Source: Bacteroidota bacterium (GTDB lineage Bacteria; Bacteroidota; Bacteroidia; UBA7662; CANHCV01). Taken from it: 24,866 bases of DNA. The position numbers were made by a program, and so were the translations under genes. This document shows positions 7,287-15,125 of this stretch, one piece after another. Below the pieces are notes generated by a model, which had not been told where the DNA came from, did no database searches, and worked only from the letters and a program-made list of their open reading frames with translations. Positions within the stretch are counted from its first letter, which is position 1. Each line of letters opens with the position of its first letter. Where the stretch lies: NCBI GenBank assembly GCA_027488715.1, contig JAIYBD010000116.1:1-24866 (forward strand), read 5' to 3'.

Positions 7287-8060
7287 TTATTTTCCGAAAT
7301 GCTGAAGTCGAAGTTTGGTGATGACTCTTTTGGTGTATTCCGGGAAATCTCCGTCCATCATCCACTGGTAGTAAGAAGGTTCAAATTGAAAGACCTCAGT
7401 AACAGAACGGCCCTTGTGTTTTCCAAAATTGAAAACAGGGATATTTTTTTCGTTGTACACGATACGGCCGGCCAAATCGACGGACTTGTTGTTTTTTGCG
7501 GTGTAGCGGTGGAGGAAATCCACATCGGGTTTGATGGTATCGGGATACCGCTCCAATTGCGCAAGAAGGATTTCATAAGTGGCCGTGATATCGGCTTCCG
7601 CCGAATGCGCATTGGTTAAATCTTTTTGGCAGTAGAAACGATAGGCCGCTTTCAAATCGCGGGGTTCGTTTTTGTGGAAGATGGCTTGAACGTCAACAAA
7701 CCGTCGGCCATCCAATTCAAATTCCACCCCAACCCGAAGAAACTCTTCTACCAAAAAAGGAATATCGAAGTAATTGCTGTTGTAGCCAGCAAAATCACAA
7801 TCTTCCAAAAATAAAAAAATCTCTCCCGCCACATCTTCGAAACTTGGTTCGTTGGCCACCATTTCATTGGTAATGCCATGAATTTTGGAAATGGCCTCAG
7901 GAATGGGAATTTCTGGATTCAACCTGCGGTGGTAATGAATCTTTTCACCATTGGGAAGCAATTTCAAGATGGCGATCTCAACAATGCGATCGCCTCCAAT
8001 TTTTAAACCGGTGGTTTCTAAATCAAAAAATGCGAGGGGACGGGAGAGCGTTAAAATCAT
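7287..8060 (-). CDS. DnaQ-like 3'-5' exonuclease (DEDDh) with ExoX-type C-terminal domain
   Basis: This is a DEDDh exonuclease of the DnaQ/ExoX group, which removes nucleotides from 3' ends of DNA in proofreading or repair. The protein has 257 residues. Catalytic residues are visible: FFDLETTGL with Asp13 and Glu15, NSNYFDIPFL with Asp99, and AHSAEADI with His152 and Asp157. After the nuclease domain (about 8-170) comes a linker and a C-terminal module with NFGKHKGRSVTEV at 211-223 and YYQWMMDGDFP at 230-240, the short FGKHKG domain also found at the end of ExoX-like proteins. It is a stand-alone exonuclease, not a polymerase subunit fused to other parts. It starts four bases after the mdh stop, so it is probably expressed from the mdh promoter. 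Confidence 0.9.
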   Translation of the reverse strand: MILTLSRPLAFFDLETTGLKIGGDRIVEIAILKLLPNGEKIHYHRRLNPEIPIPEAISKIHGITNEMVANEPSFEDVAGEIFLFLEDCDFAGYNSNYFDIPFLVEEFLRVGVEFELDGRRFVDVQAIFHKNEPRDLKAAYRFYCQKDLTNAHSAEADITATYEILLAQLERYPDTIKPDVDFLHRYTAKNNKSVDLAGRIVYNEKNIPVFNFGKHKGRSVTEVFQFEPSYYQWMMDGDFPEYTKRVITKLRLQHFGK

Positions 8061-8064
8061 GATC

Positions 8065-9000
8065 TTAGAATAAGTTCATGTTATCTAAAACGTCCATCAC
8101 TTCTTTTACAGCAACCGAAGAAGCTTCCAAGAGGGCTTTTTCATCATCGTTCAATTTCAATTCGATGATTTTTTCCAATCCATTCTTACCTAAAATGGCT
8201 GGAACACCCAAATACACATTGTTCATTCCATATTCTCCTTCGAGCAAAGCGCAAACGGGGAAAATTCGCTTGGAATCTTTCACAATAGCTTCAACCATTT
8301 GAGCTGCAGCTGCACCTGGGGCATACCAAGCAGAAGTACCCAATAGATTTACGATTTCACCGCCGCCCACTTTGGTACGGTGGATGATTTCGTTCAAGCG
8401 ACCTTCTTCCACCAATTCCGTTACAGGAATTCCCGCAACCGTGGTGTAACGAGGAAGAGGAACCATGGTATCGCCATGACCACCCATCAAAACGGCTTGA
8501 ATGTCTTTAGGCGAGCAGTTCAACTCGGTTGCAAGGAAGGCACGGTAGCGAGCGGTATCCAAAATACCCGCCATACCAATCACTTTACTGCTGTGTTTTT
8601 TGGCTGTTTTGTACGCACAATACGTCATTACATCCAACGGATTCGAAACCACAATGATCACGGCATCTGGAGAAAACTTGATCACCTGCTCTGTTACGCT
8701 CTTAACGATGTTGGCGTTGGTCGCGATGAGGTCATCGCGGCTCATCCCTGGCTTACGAGGCAATCCGGAAGTAATCACAACCACATCAGAATTAGCCGTT
8801 TTGGAATAATCATTGGTAGCGCCAACCGTACGGGTGTCGTACAAATTGATAGGGGCTGTTTGCCACATGTCCAACGATTTGCCTTCGGCAAAATTCTCCT
8901 TAATATCCAACAACACTACCTCGTTCACAAAATCTTTGTGCGCAATAACGTCGGCACAAGTAGCGCCTACATTTCCGGCGCCGATGACAGATACTTTCAT
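8065..9000 (-). CDS. mdh: Malate dehydrogenase (LDH-like type)
   Basis: NAD-dependent oxidation of malate to oxaloacetate in the TCA cycle, cytosolic. The 311 residues match the LDH-like (type 3) MDH group. Seen: the Rossmann GAGNVGATCA at 7-16, Asp32 at the end of the second strand (NAD over NADP), the active loop GLPRKPGMSR at 79-88 with Arg82 and Arg88, VVSNPLDVMTY at 117-127, ILDTARYR at 146-153 with Asp148 and Arg151, and GGHGDTM at 173-179 with the catalytic His175. Arg82 in the substrate loop points to malate rather than lactate, where Gln is usual. ATG 9000 is the only good start. It leads a minus-strand group with the exonuclease four bases downstream, driven by the TAATTTTG element 17 bases before the start. 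Confidence 0.98.
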   Translation of the reverse strand: MKVSVIGAGNVGATCADVIAHKDFVNEVVLLDIKENFAEGKSLDMWQTAPINLYDTRTVGATNDYSKTANSDVVVITSGLPRKPGMSRDDLIATNANIVKSVTEQVIKFSPDAVIIVVSNPLDVMTYCAYKTAKKHSSKVIGMAGILDTARYRAFLATELNCSPKDIQAVLMGGHGDTMVPLPRYTTVAGIPVTELVEEGRLNEIIHRTKVGGGEIVNLLGTSAWYAPGAAAAQMVEAIVKDSKRIFPVCALLEGEYGMNNVYLGVPAILGKNGLEKIIELKLNDDEKALLEASSVAVKEVMDVLDNMNLF

Positions 9001-9017
9001 GTAAAAAAACTTTTTCG

Positions 9018-9025
9018 CAAAATTA
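9018..9025 (-). promoter_or_regulatory. -7 promoter element (TAnnTTTG) for mdh
   Basis: On the minus strand TAATTTTG is an exact consensus match, 17 bases upstream of the mdh ATG. It lies in the 101-base gap shared with the divergent M43 protease gene. Confidence 0.65.
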
Positions 9026-9069
9026 CAGTTTTTCCTTAAAAACCGCCGATAAATTTCGCTGATTTGTGT

Positions 9070-9077
9070 TATTTTTG
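9070..9077 (+). promoter_or_regulatory. -7 promoter element (TAnnTTTG) for the M43 protease gene
   Basis: TATTTTTG is an exact consensus match 24 bases before ATG 9102. An alternative GTG start at 9066 would place this element inside the coding sequence, which argues for the downstream ATG. Confidence 0.6.
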
Positions 9078-9101
9078 GCGCACTTGAAATCGAAGAAATC
9101 T

Positions 9102-10664
9102 ATGGCTATGAAAAATAAAATTTTCTCAACCGTTCTTGCCCTATTCTTGGCAATTTTAGGAACCCAGGCGCAGCAAAATGTGCGAAATTTCGGATGCGGA
9201 ACTCAACCCTCCCAGGAGTTTTGGGATTGGTTCAATGCTTTGGACATGGAAACGTATGCTTCCGCCAATCCAAATCGTACCGAATCTACCATTTACCTTC
9301 CCGTTCAATTCCATTTGGTGGGTCCTTCAAACGGAGCTGGTCGCCAAAGCACCACCCGCGCATTGGATTTGCTTTGTTCCTTGAATAGCTTTTACAAGCC
9401 GGTAGATATTCAATTTTACATGCCGTATTACATCAACACCATTCTAAATGATAATTTGTTTGATTTGAATGATTACACGGAAGGCTCTCAATTGATGATT
9501 CAGAATAATAGAGCTGATGTCATCAATGTTTACATTACCAAATTGGAAAACTTTTCAGGAGCCGGATTTGCAATTTGTGGCTACGCTAATTTACCCGGAA
9601 CCGGCTCATCGGGCGCTGCAGGTGCACCCCGCGCCCAAGGCGGCATGGTTTTGGGATTGGGTGGTTGTACCGATATCAACGGAACAACCTTCCCTCACGA
9701 AATGGGTCACTTTTTATCCATGTTACACCCGTTTCAAACCACCAATGTAAATCCGATCTCGTCCCAAGCCGAATTGGTAGCCCGCCCTGGAGCAACCGGA
9801 AAAACCTATCAACCCAACTGCGGCACCAACGGTGACCGCCTTTGCGACACCGAAGCGGATTATCTGCAAGGGGGTTGGAGCGGTTGTAACATGAACCACA
9901 CCCAACGGGATCGCAACAACGATGTGTTTCGTCCGGATCCAACCTTGTTCATGAGTTATTCTCCCGACAATTGCCAAACACGATTCTCTACCCAACAAAT
10001 CAGTCAAATGCGCTCTACATGTAACGGGCAGCGTTCTTACCTCCAAGCCTTGGCATCTGGAAGATCTCCTGTTGATTCCGTTTGGGGTACCGCAAATTTG
10101 ATTACTCCTGCAGATCAAGCAGCTAACATCCAAGGCAATTGGACAAGTTTTCGTTGGAATTCCGTAAAAAATGCTGAAAAATACCTTCTTCAAATCGCAA
10201 CCGCTCGTACATTCAATCCTCAAAATATGATCATGGAGATCACCTTGGCCGATACCCAATATTTGTACACCAATTTGCAAATGAACACCTCTTCTACCTA
10301 CTTCTGGAGAGTTCGCCCATACCGCACTTCCAACACCTGCGGTTTCCCATCACCCATCCGCTCTTTCACGTGCTCCACCATTCGCGGATTTTCCACTCAA
10401 GATTTAAGTGCATCACCATTCGAAGTTTACCCGAACGTGATTCAAGGGCGCGGAAACGTAACCGCTCAATTGTCACAAGACATGAGTCAGTTCACCGCAA
10501 CCCTCTTGGATATTCACGGAAGAGTTCTTTCATCCCAGCATTTCAAGCAAGTGAAAAATGGCCAATTGGTTGATATCGAAATTAATACTGATAAAACCGG
10601 GATGTACATCCTTTCTTTGGAAACCGAAAAAGGACGATTCACTCAAAAAATCATGGTGAAATAA
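9102..10664 (+). CDS. Secreted M43-type (pappalysin-like) zinc metalloprotease with T9SS sorting domain
   Basis: A predicted extracellular metzincin-type protease of 520 residues. A signal peptide ends near TQAQ (21-24). The protease domain, about 60-315, has PHEMGHFLSMLHPF at 198-211, giving the zinc ligands His199, His203 and His209 and catalytic Glu200. GDRLCDTEADY at 244-254 is the M43 cysteine/Asp signature, and LFMSYSPDNC at 282-291 holds the Met-turn (Met284). The Gly usual between the second and third His is Ser206. A fibronectin III-like domain follows at about 333-425 (FRWNSVKNAEKYLLQI). The T9SS tail begins at FEVYPN (440) and ends in IMVK. The start could be ATG 9102 or 9108. A terminator follows. 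Its substrate and surface fate are unknown; nutrient proteolysis or processing of other cargo are both possible. Confidence 0.92.
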   Translation: MAMKNKIFSTVLALFLAILGTQAQQNVRNFGCGTQPSQEFWDWFNALDMETYASANPNRTESTIYLPVQFHLVGPSNGAGRQSTTRALDLLCSLNSFYKPVDIQFYMPYYINTILNDNLFDLNDYTEGSQLMIQNNRADVINVYITKLENFSGAGFAICGYANLPGTGSSGAAGAPRAQGGMVLGLGGCTDINGTTFPHEMGHFLSMLHPFQTTNVNPISSQAELVARPGATGKTYQPNCGTNGDRLCDTEADYLQGGWSGCNMNHTQRDRNNDVFRPDPTLFMSYSPDNCQTRFSTQQISQMRSTCNGQRSYLQALASGRSPVDSVWGTANLITPADQAANIQGNWTSFRWNSVKNAEKYLLQIATARTFNPQNMIMEITLADTQYLYTNLQMNTSSTYFWRVRPYRTSNTCGFPSPIRSFTCSTIRGFSTQDLSASPFEVYPNVIQGRGNVTAQLSQDMSQFTATLLDIHGRVLSSQHFKQVKNGQLVDIEINTDKTGMYILSLETEKGRFTQKIMVK

Positions 10665-10688
10665 TCCCAGAAAATCGTAAAAATGTGG

Positions 10689-10721
10689 AAAAAGGTCGGG
10701 CCGAAGCCCGACCTTTTTTTT
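10689..10721 (+). terminator. Rho-independent terminator after the M43 protease gene
   Basis: A5, perfect 8-bp stem GGTCGGGC/GCCCGACC around a CGAA tetraloop, then T8. It is the strongest terminator in the window and separates the protease from the mutL group. Confidence 0.95.
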
Positions 10722-10752
10722 GTACCTTAGCCCAATAGGTAGGAAGAAGCGC

Positions 10753-12576
10753 ATGGAACAAATCATTCGAGTTTTACCCGATGCCCTGGCCAATCAAATT
10801 GCAGCCGGAGAAGTTGTACAACGACCCGCGTCGGTGGTGAAAGAACTATTGGAAAACTCCATCGATGCCGGCGCCACCGAAATCAAATTGATCAGCATTC
10901 AATCTGGAAAAAGCCTCATCCAAGTCATTGATAACGGAAAAGGAATGTCGCCCATCGATGCTCGTTTGTGTTTCGAAAGGCATGCAACTTCCAAAATCAA
11001 AGCCACCAACGACCTCTTCAATATTCAAACGCTGGGCTTTCGAGGTGAAGCCATGGCTTCCATCGCCGCCGTGGCCCAAGTCACCCTGCAAACCAAGCGA
11101 GACGAAGACGAATTGGGTACCGAAATCATCATCGAAGGAAATGAATTCAAAGGTCAATCGGCCGTTCCCATGAATTCCGGAACATCCATTTCGGTAAAAA
11201 ACCTTTTCTTCAACATTCCCGCTCGGAGAAATTTTTTAAAGAACGATTCCATCGAATTGCAACACATCATCGATGAGTTCATTCGCGTAGCCCTACCCAA
11301 TCCGCAAATCGCTTTCCAATTCTACCACGGCGACCGACTTTTGTATTCCCTACCCGAAGCCACCTTGAAAAAGCGCATCGTTCAAATCATGGGCGATAAG
11401 GTGGCAGAAAACATCTTCCTCGTGGAGGAAAATACCAACCTCATCGGCATTCACGGGTTCGTTGGAAAACCGCACATGGCCAAGAAAAAACGAGGCGATC
11501 AATACCTCTTCGTGAATAATCGCTTCATCAAAGATGCCTATTTGCACCACGCCATTTCAACGGCCTTTGATGGTTTACTTCCCGACGGAACCCACCCTTC
11601 CTACTTTTTAATGTTAACGGTAGATCCCCAAAGTATCGACGTAAACGTACATCCAACCAAAACCGAAATCAAATTCGAACACGCCGCCTCGCTGTATGCC
11701 ATCTTGGCATCAGCCGTAAAGCGTGGGCTCGGACAAACTTCGGTAGTTTCCCAAATCGATTTTCAACCCAGCAGCGAATTCGAAAGCTACATTCAGTCGG
11801 TTCCCCAACAATCATCCGTATCCCCTCCAAGAACATCCGCAAACCCCGATTACAATCCGTTTCAAAACGATCCTTCGTACCGTTACCGCCAAGAGCAATC
11901 GGCCAAAAACTGGGAAAAGTTATATCAGGTTGAAGATATTCCCGACGAAGACCCCATTCAGAAAGCACTGTTTCAAGCGCCTGAAAAAGGTCCGAAAGCC
12001 GATGCTTTGGCGGGAACAAATTCCTTTTTTCAACTGCATTACACCTACATTTTAGCTCAGGTAAAATCAGGTTTATTGGTCATCGACCAACAAGCGGCCC
12101 ACGAGCGGATTTTATTTGAATCCTTCAAAGGCATGTTGCACGATAGCGGCATTCCGCGGCAGAAATGCCTTTTTCCCGCTACGTTCGAAGTATCCAAATC
12201 CGATGCCCTGCTGCTCGAAGCCCACATCAACGATTTCATCGATGTTGGATTTGAATTGGAAATCTTTGGGGAGCAGTCCTTCATCGTTCAATCGGTTCCC
12301 ACCTTATTAGAAAATCACGATCCCATTCAGTTTTTCCAGGAGTTCCTTCATTTATTCAAGGAAAAAGGTGCCCACGAAGTTTCTATCACCACCCAACTCG
12401 CCAAAAGCATGGCCAAAAGTGGTGCCGTAAAACCGGGAACCCCACTTCAACAAGAAGAAATGTCGGCCTTGTTCGACCATCTCTTCGCCTGCGAAACTCC
12501 GGGATTTTCCCCCTTCGGAAAACCAACCGTGGTTACTTTACCCCTCACCGAAATTCAACATAAGTTTCAGCCATGA
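10753..12576 (+). CDS. mutL: DNA mismatch repair protein MutL
   Basis: MutL links MutS mismatch recognition to strand incision and unwinding. The protein has 607 residues. The GHKL ATPase half is intact: ELLENSIDAGA at 31-41, DNGKGM at 60-65, RHATSKI at 76-82, LGFRGEAMASI at 94-104, and NVHPTKTEIKF at 298-308. A Pro/Gln/Ser-rich linker spans about 335-415, then the dimerisation domain. The endonuclease motif DQHAx2Ex4E appears as D445-Q-Q-A-A-H-E451-R-I-L-F-E456 with His to Gln. The two other metal-site motifs are altered: the ACR-type Cys aligns with Lys555 and CPHGRP appears as SPFGKP (586-591). ATG 10753 fits the family; a TTG upstream would run into the terminator. A near-consensus TACCTTAG lies at 10723-10730. 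The gene overlaps the rhomboid gene by four bases (ATGA). Confidence 0.97.
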   Translation: MEQIIRVLPDALANQIAAGEVVQRPASVVKELLENSIDAGATEIKLISIQSGKSLIQVIDNGKGMSPIDARLCFERHATSKIKATNDLFNIQTLGFRGEAMASIAAVAQVTLQTKRDEDELGTEIIIEGNEFKGQSAVPMNSGTSISVKNLFFNIPARRNFLKNDSIELQHIIDEFIRVALPNPQIAFQFYHGDRLLYSLPEATLKKRIVQIMGDKVAENIFLVEENTNLIGIHGFVGKPHMAKKKRGDQYLFVNNRFIKDAYLHHAISTAFDGLLPDGTHPSYFLMLTVDPQSIDVNVHPTKTEIKFEHAASLYAILASAVKRGLGQTSVVSQIDFQPSSEFESYIQSVPQQSSVSPPRTSANPDYNPFQNDPSYRYRQEQSAKNWEKLYQVEDIPDEDPIQKALFQAPEKGPKADALAGTNSFFQLHYTYILAQVKSGLLVIDQQAAHERILFESFKGMLHDSGIPRQKCLFPATFEVSKSDALLLEAHINDFIDVGFELEIFGEQSFIVQSVPTLLENHDPIQFFQEFLHLFKEKGAHEVSITTQLAKSMAKSGAVKPGTPLQQEEMSALFDHLFACETPGFSPFGKPTVVTLPLTEIQHKFQP

Positions 12577-13361
12577 TGCAACTGACTCCCGCCGTAAAAA
12601 ACATCTTGATCATCTGTGTTTTGCTGTTTTTTGCAAAATTCGGACTCGAACAACAAGGAATCGACTTGAATCGAATCTTGGGAATGCATTATCCCTTTTC
12701 CTCTTTGTTTCGACCACATCAATTGGTGAGTTACATGTTCATGCACGCCGACATTGGCCATATTTTCAGTAATATGATCGGGTTTGTTTTCTTTGGCAGA
12801 ATGCTCGAGCAAGTTTGGGGCACCAAACGATTCATCAATTTTTTTCTTCTCACCGGACTTGGTGCCTTGGTTTTTCACTACGGATACATTGGTTACCAGG
12901 TGATGCAATTGAAAGACGGATTGTTGGCCCTTGGCTTAAAATCGGATGATTTAGATGCCTTGTTGTCGTTGAACCGCATCGACGATTTGGAATTGATCAA
13001 TAAAAATTTATCCAACCTGATGCCGGGCATTGCACCGGAAAATCAAGAATTGGTGGTTCCTGTTCTTTCCCAATTGTACGGTTATTTGGAGGAGCCCACT
13101 ATTGGAGCTTCGGGAGCCTTGTTCGGCATCATTGGCGCATTCGCATTTTTGTTCCCCAATACCGAAATCTTTTTATTGTTCCCTCCCATTCCCATCAAGG
13201 CCAAATGGTTGGCCATTGGATACGGTGGATATGAAATTTTTCAGGCCCTACAAAATAGCGCTTCCGACCCCATTGCCCACTTGGCCCACTTGGGCGGTAT
13301 GGCTGTAGGTTTGGCCCTCGTTTATTTTGTTTATAACAAGCAAAATCGTCATTTTTATTGA
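12573..13361 (+). CDS. Rhomboid family intramembrane serine protease
   Basis: Rhomboids cleave transmembrane helices of membrane proteins inside the inner membrane with a Ser-His dyad. The protein has 262 residues. Seen: HQLVSYMFMHADIGHIFSNM around 49-68, with His58, His63 and Asn67 spaced as in GlpG; the active GASGALFG at 178-185 with Ser180; and AHLGGMAVG at 238-246 with His239. Between the second helix pair and the GASG helix there is an insert of about 65 charged and leucine-rich residues (about 108-175) not found in minimal rhomboids; it would lie outside the membrane. The start is ATG 12573, overlapping the mutL stop as ATGA, with another ATG right after it. The stop overlaps the start of the next gene (TGATG). 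It is predicted to be active; substrate unknown. Confidence 0.95.
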   Translation: MMQLTPAVKNILIICVLLFFAKFGLEQQGIDLNRILGMHYPFSSLFRPHQLVSYMFMHADIGHIFSNMIGFVFFGRMLEQVWGTKRFINFFLLTGLGALVFHYGYIGYQVMQLKDGLLALGLKSDDLDALLSLNRIDDLELINKNLSNLMPGIAPENQELVVPVLSQLYGYLEEPTIGASGALFGIIGAFAFLFPNTEIFLLFPPIPIKAKWLAIGYGGYEIFQALQNSASDPIAHLAHLGGMAVGLALVYFVYNKQNRHFY

Positions 13362-14065
13362 TGTCAAACCGGAAGTTCCTTCTGTTTTTTTCCCTCATCC
13401 TTCTCCTAGCGTATGCCTTGGAATCTTTGATTTTTGCCTGGGATTTCGATGAAGGAGTTTCTATTCAACACACCAGCAATTGGCTGAATCAGTGGCTCTT
13501 GCAAGGAGAAGGTTGGCAAAAAGGAGAATGGCATCGCCTATTTTCGTGGCCGTGGATTCACGACTTGAACCGAATTCATTTCGGAATTAACCTCGCATTG
13601 CTGCTTCTACTCACCTGGTTTATTCCTCGTATTCCCCTAAAAAAATTGATATGGGGAATGGTGGCATCGTGGGCAATTTCCACCCTATTTTTCCTTCTAT
13701 TTGCCCCAAAGAGTCATTACTTATTGGGCAGTAGCCACTGGGTTTTTTTCCTTTGGGGCCTCGCCATCGGAAATGAAAATCTGCGAATTCGATCCATCTT
13801 CGCCCCCCTTGGCGTTGGTTTGGTTTTGGTTTCATTTTTCACCTCCGATGGGTTGAGTGGAATCATTCACGCGCTTTCGTTTGTTTTAGGACTGGTTTTC
13901 ATTTTGAAGTCGCAACCCAAAACCATTCCTACGGTACGGAAGGAGCAACCCATCCAACCCGCTCGATTGCAACTCATTCAACAAAAAATTCAGCAGAGCG
14001 GGTTTGAATCCCTCCTGATGGAAGAACAACAACTTTGGAAGGAGGCCCATGGGAAATTGGATTAA
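13361..14065 (+). CDS. Divergent rhomboid-family protein with DUF6576-like tail
   Basis: This 234-residue polytopic membrane protein is a strongly diverged paralogue of the preceding rhomboid. WHRLFSWPWIHDLNRIHFGIN at 57-77 lines up with the HQLVSYMFMHADIGHIFSN stretch of its neighbour, keeping His67, His73 and Asn77, though the first His pair is six apart rather than five. GSSHWVFFLWG at 123-133 stands where GxSG is expected, keeping Ser125 but with His in place of the final Gly. IIHALSFVLGLVF at 168-180 supplies His170. The tail LQLIQQKIQQSGFESL (203-218) and its EEQ continuation match the C-terminal tail frequent in Bacteroidota rhomboids. Whether Ser125/His170 form a working dyad cannot be told from sequence. 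It starts at ATG 13361 on the last base of the previous stop, and overlaps the next gene by 17 bases. Confidence 0.75.
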   Translation: MSNRKFLLFFSLILLLAYALESLIFAWDFDEGVSIQHTSNWLNQWLLQGEGWQKGEWHRLFSWPWIHDLNRIHFGINLALLLLLTWFIPRIPLKKLIWGMVASWAISTLFFLLFAPKSHYLLGSSHWVFFLWGLAIGNENLRIRSIFAPLGVGLVLVSFFTSDGLSGIIHALSFVLGLVFILKSQPKTIPTVRKEQPIQPARLQLIQQKIQQSGFESLLMEEQQLWKEAHGKLD

Positions 14066-15125
14066 TTCTATTTCGTCAAAACTACTTTGGGGAGTTTACG
14101 GCATTTTTACCTTTTTCACCTTTTTGCTGTGGTTTTGCCGCTTCATTCCCACCGATGTTTTTTGGATGAGCGGTGCGGCAACGGTCTTTCTCAATGCGTT
14201 TATTTTCGGACATTTAGGGTTTACGCTGGTTTGGTTCTTTTTTCGCCCCAAAAGATTTTGGATTCCCCTGCTTTTCTTCTTCATTTTTGCTCGGCAGGCC
14301 GATTGGGGAATGGTTCTTCCCCAATCCCAAGCGGAGAGCAAATCGTTTTCTATCGGACTCATGAATTACGGCAATTTTCAAGGAAGCCGGGAAAGTGCGA
14401 GGAAAGAGGGAATCAGAACCCTATTGTTGGAAGAAATGAATGCCGATGTAATGATCATCAATGAGGCCCGGTTTACCGAAACGAAAAGTTTTTCTTCCAT
14501 CCACTTATTGAAGCGTTTGGGGTATCGATTCTTCAACATGGTTCCCTTTAAAAAAGGACGTCGAATTCAAATGGGAATCGCCATCATTTCAAAATTCCCC
14601 ATCACCCATGTTCGCCAAATCCCCATCCAACCCTCCGGGGAACATTCCACCAATTCAGCCTTTGAATGCATGCTCACCGTTCAGGAAAAAAATATTCGAA
14701 TCATCGGATTCCATTTGAGGAGCAATGGAGTTTCGCCTTCCAATATTCAAGAAAATGAAGGCGTTGAAATGCTTCGGGAAGTAAAATCAAGTTTTCTACA
14801 ACGCTACAAACCTGCCGAGAAAATTCGGGCGACGCAAGCTCAGATCTTAAGGGAAGCCATTCATTCGAAAGATATTCCCACCGTGGTGCTGGGCGATTTC
14901 AACGATCCTCCAGGGAGTTACGTTTATCACACCATCAAAAAGAATTATTCGAATGCGTTTTCAACCCATGCGTGGGGTCCAGGAGCGACGTATAGTGGCC
15001 CCATACCGTTTTTAAGAATCGACAATATTTTATTCTCAAGTCACCTTCAAGCGACGAAATACCGAACCATTCCTTCCAAAATCTCCGATCACCATCCCAT
15101 CATGGCCACGCTGCAGTGGGATTAA
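14049..15125 (+). CDS. Membrane-anchored endonuclease/exonuclease/phosphatase family protein
   Basis: The protein has 358 residues. Three hydrophobic segments at about 10-30, 38-64 and 70-88 anchor an EEP (DNase I/exonuclease III-fold) domain at about 100-358. The metal and catalytic residues of the fold are present: MNYGNF with Asn106, INEAR with Glu139, GFHL with His222, LGDFNDPP at 281-288 with Asp283 and Asn285, RID with Asp325, and ISDHHPI at 345-351 with Asp347 and His348. EEP proteins cleave phosphodiester bonds in nucleic acids, phospholipids or inositol phosphates. The membrane anchor makes a lipid or extracytoplasmic substrate plausible, but this is inference. It starts 17 bases inside the rhomboid-like gene and is the last member of the mutL group; its stop overlaps that of the convergent phosphatase gene by three bases. 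Confidence 0.88.
   Translation: MGNWINSISSKLLWGVYGIFTFFTFLLWFCRFIPTDVFWMSGAATVFLNAFIFGHLGFTLVWFFFRPKRFWIPLLFFFIFARQADWGMVLPQSQAESKSFSIGLMNYGNFQGSRESARKEGIRTLLLEEMNADVMIINEARFTETKSFSSIHLLKRLGYRFFNMVPFKKGRRIQMGIAIISKFPITHVRQIPIQPSGEHSTNSAFECMLTVQEKNIRIIGFHLRSNGVSPSNIQENEGVEMLREVKSSFLQRYKPAEKIRATQAQILREAIHSKDIPTVVLGDFNDPPGSYVYHTIKKNYSNAFSTHAWGPGATYSGPIPFLRIDNILFSSHLQATKYRTIPSKISDHHPIMATLQWD

Noticed and set aside
8380..9039. Long open frame (219 codons) antisense to mdh
   Set aside because: It lies wholly over a clear mdh gene on the other strand, has no family features and is His/Asn/Arg-rich as expected of a mirror frame.
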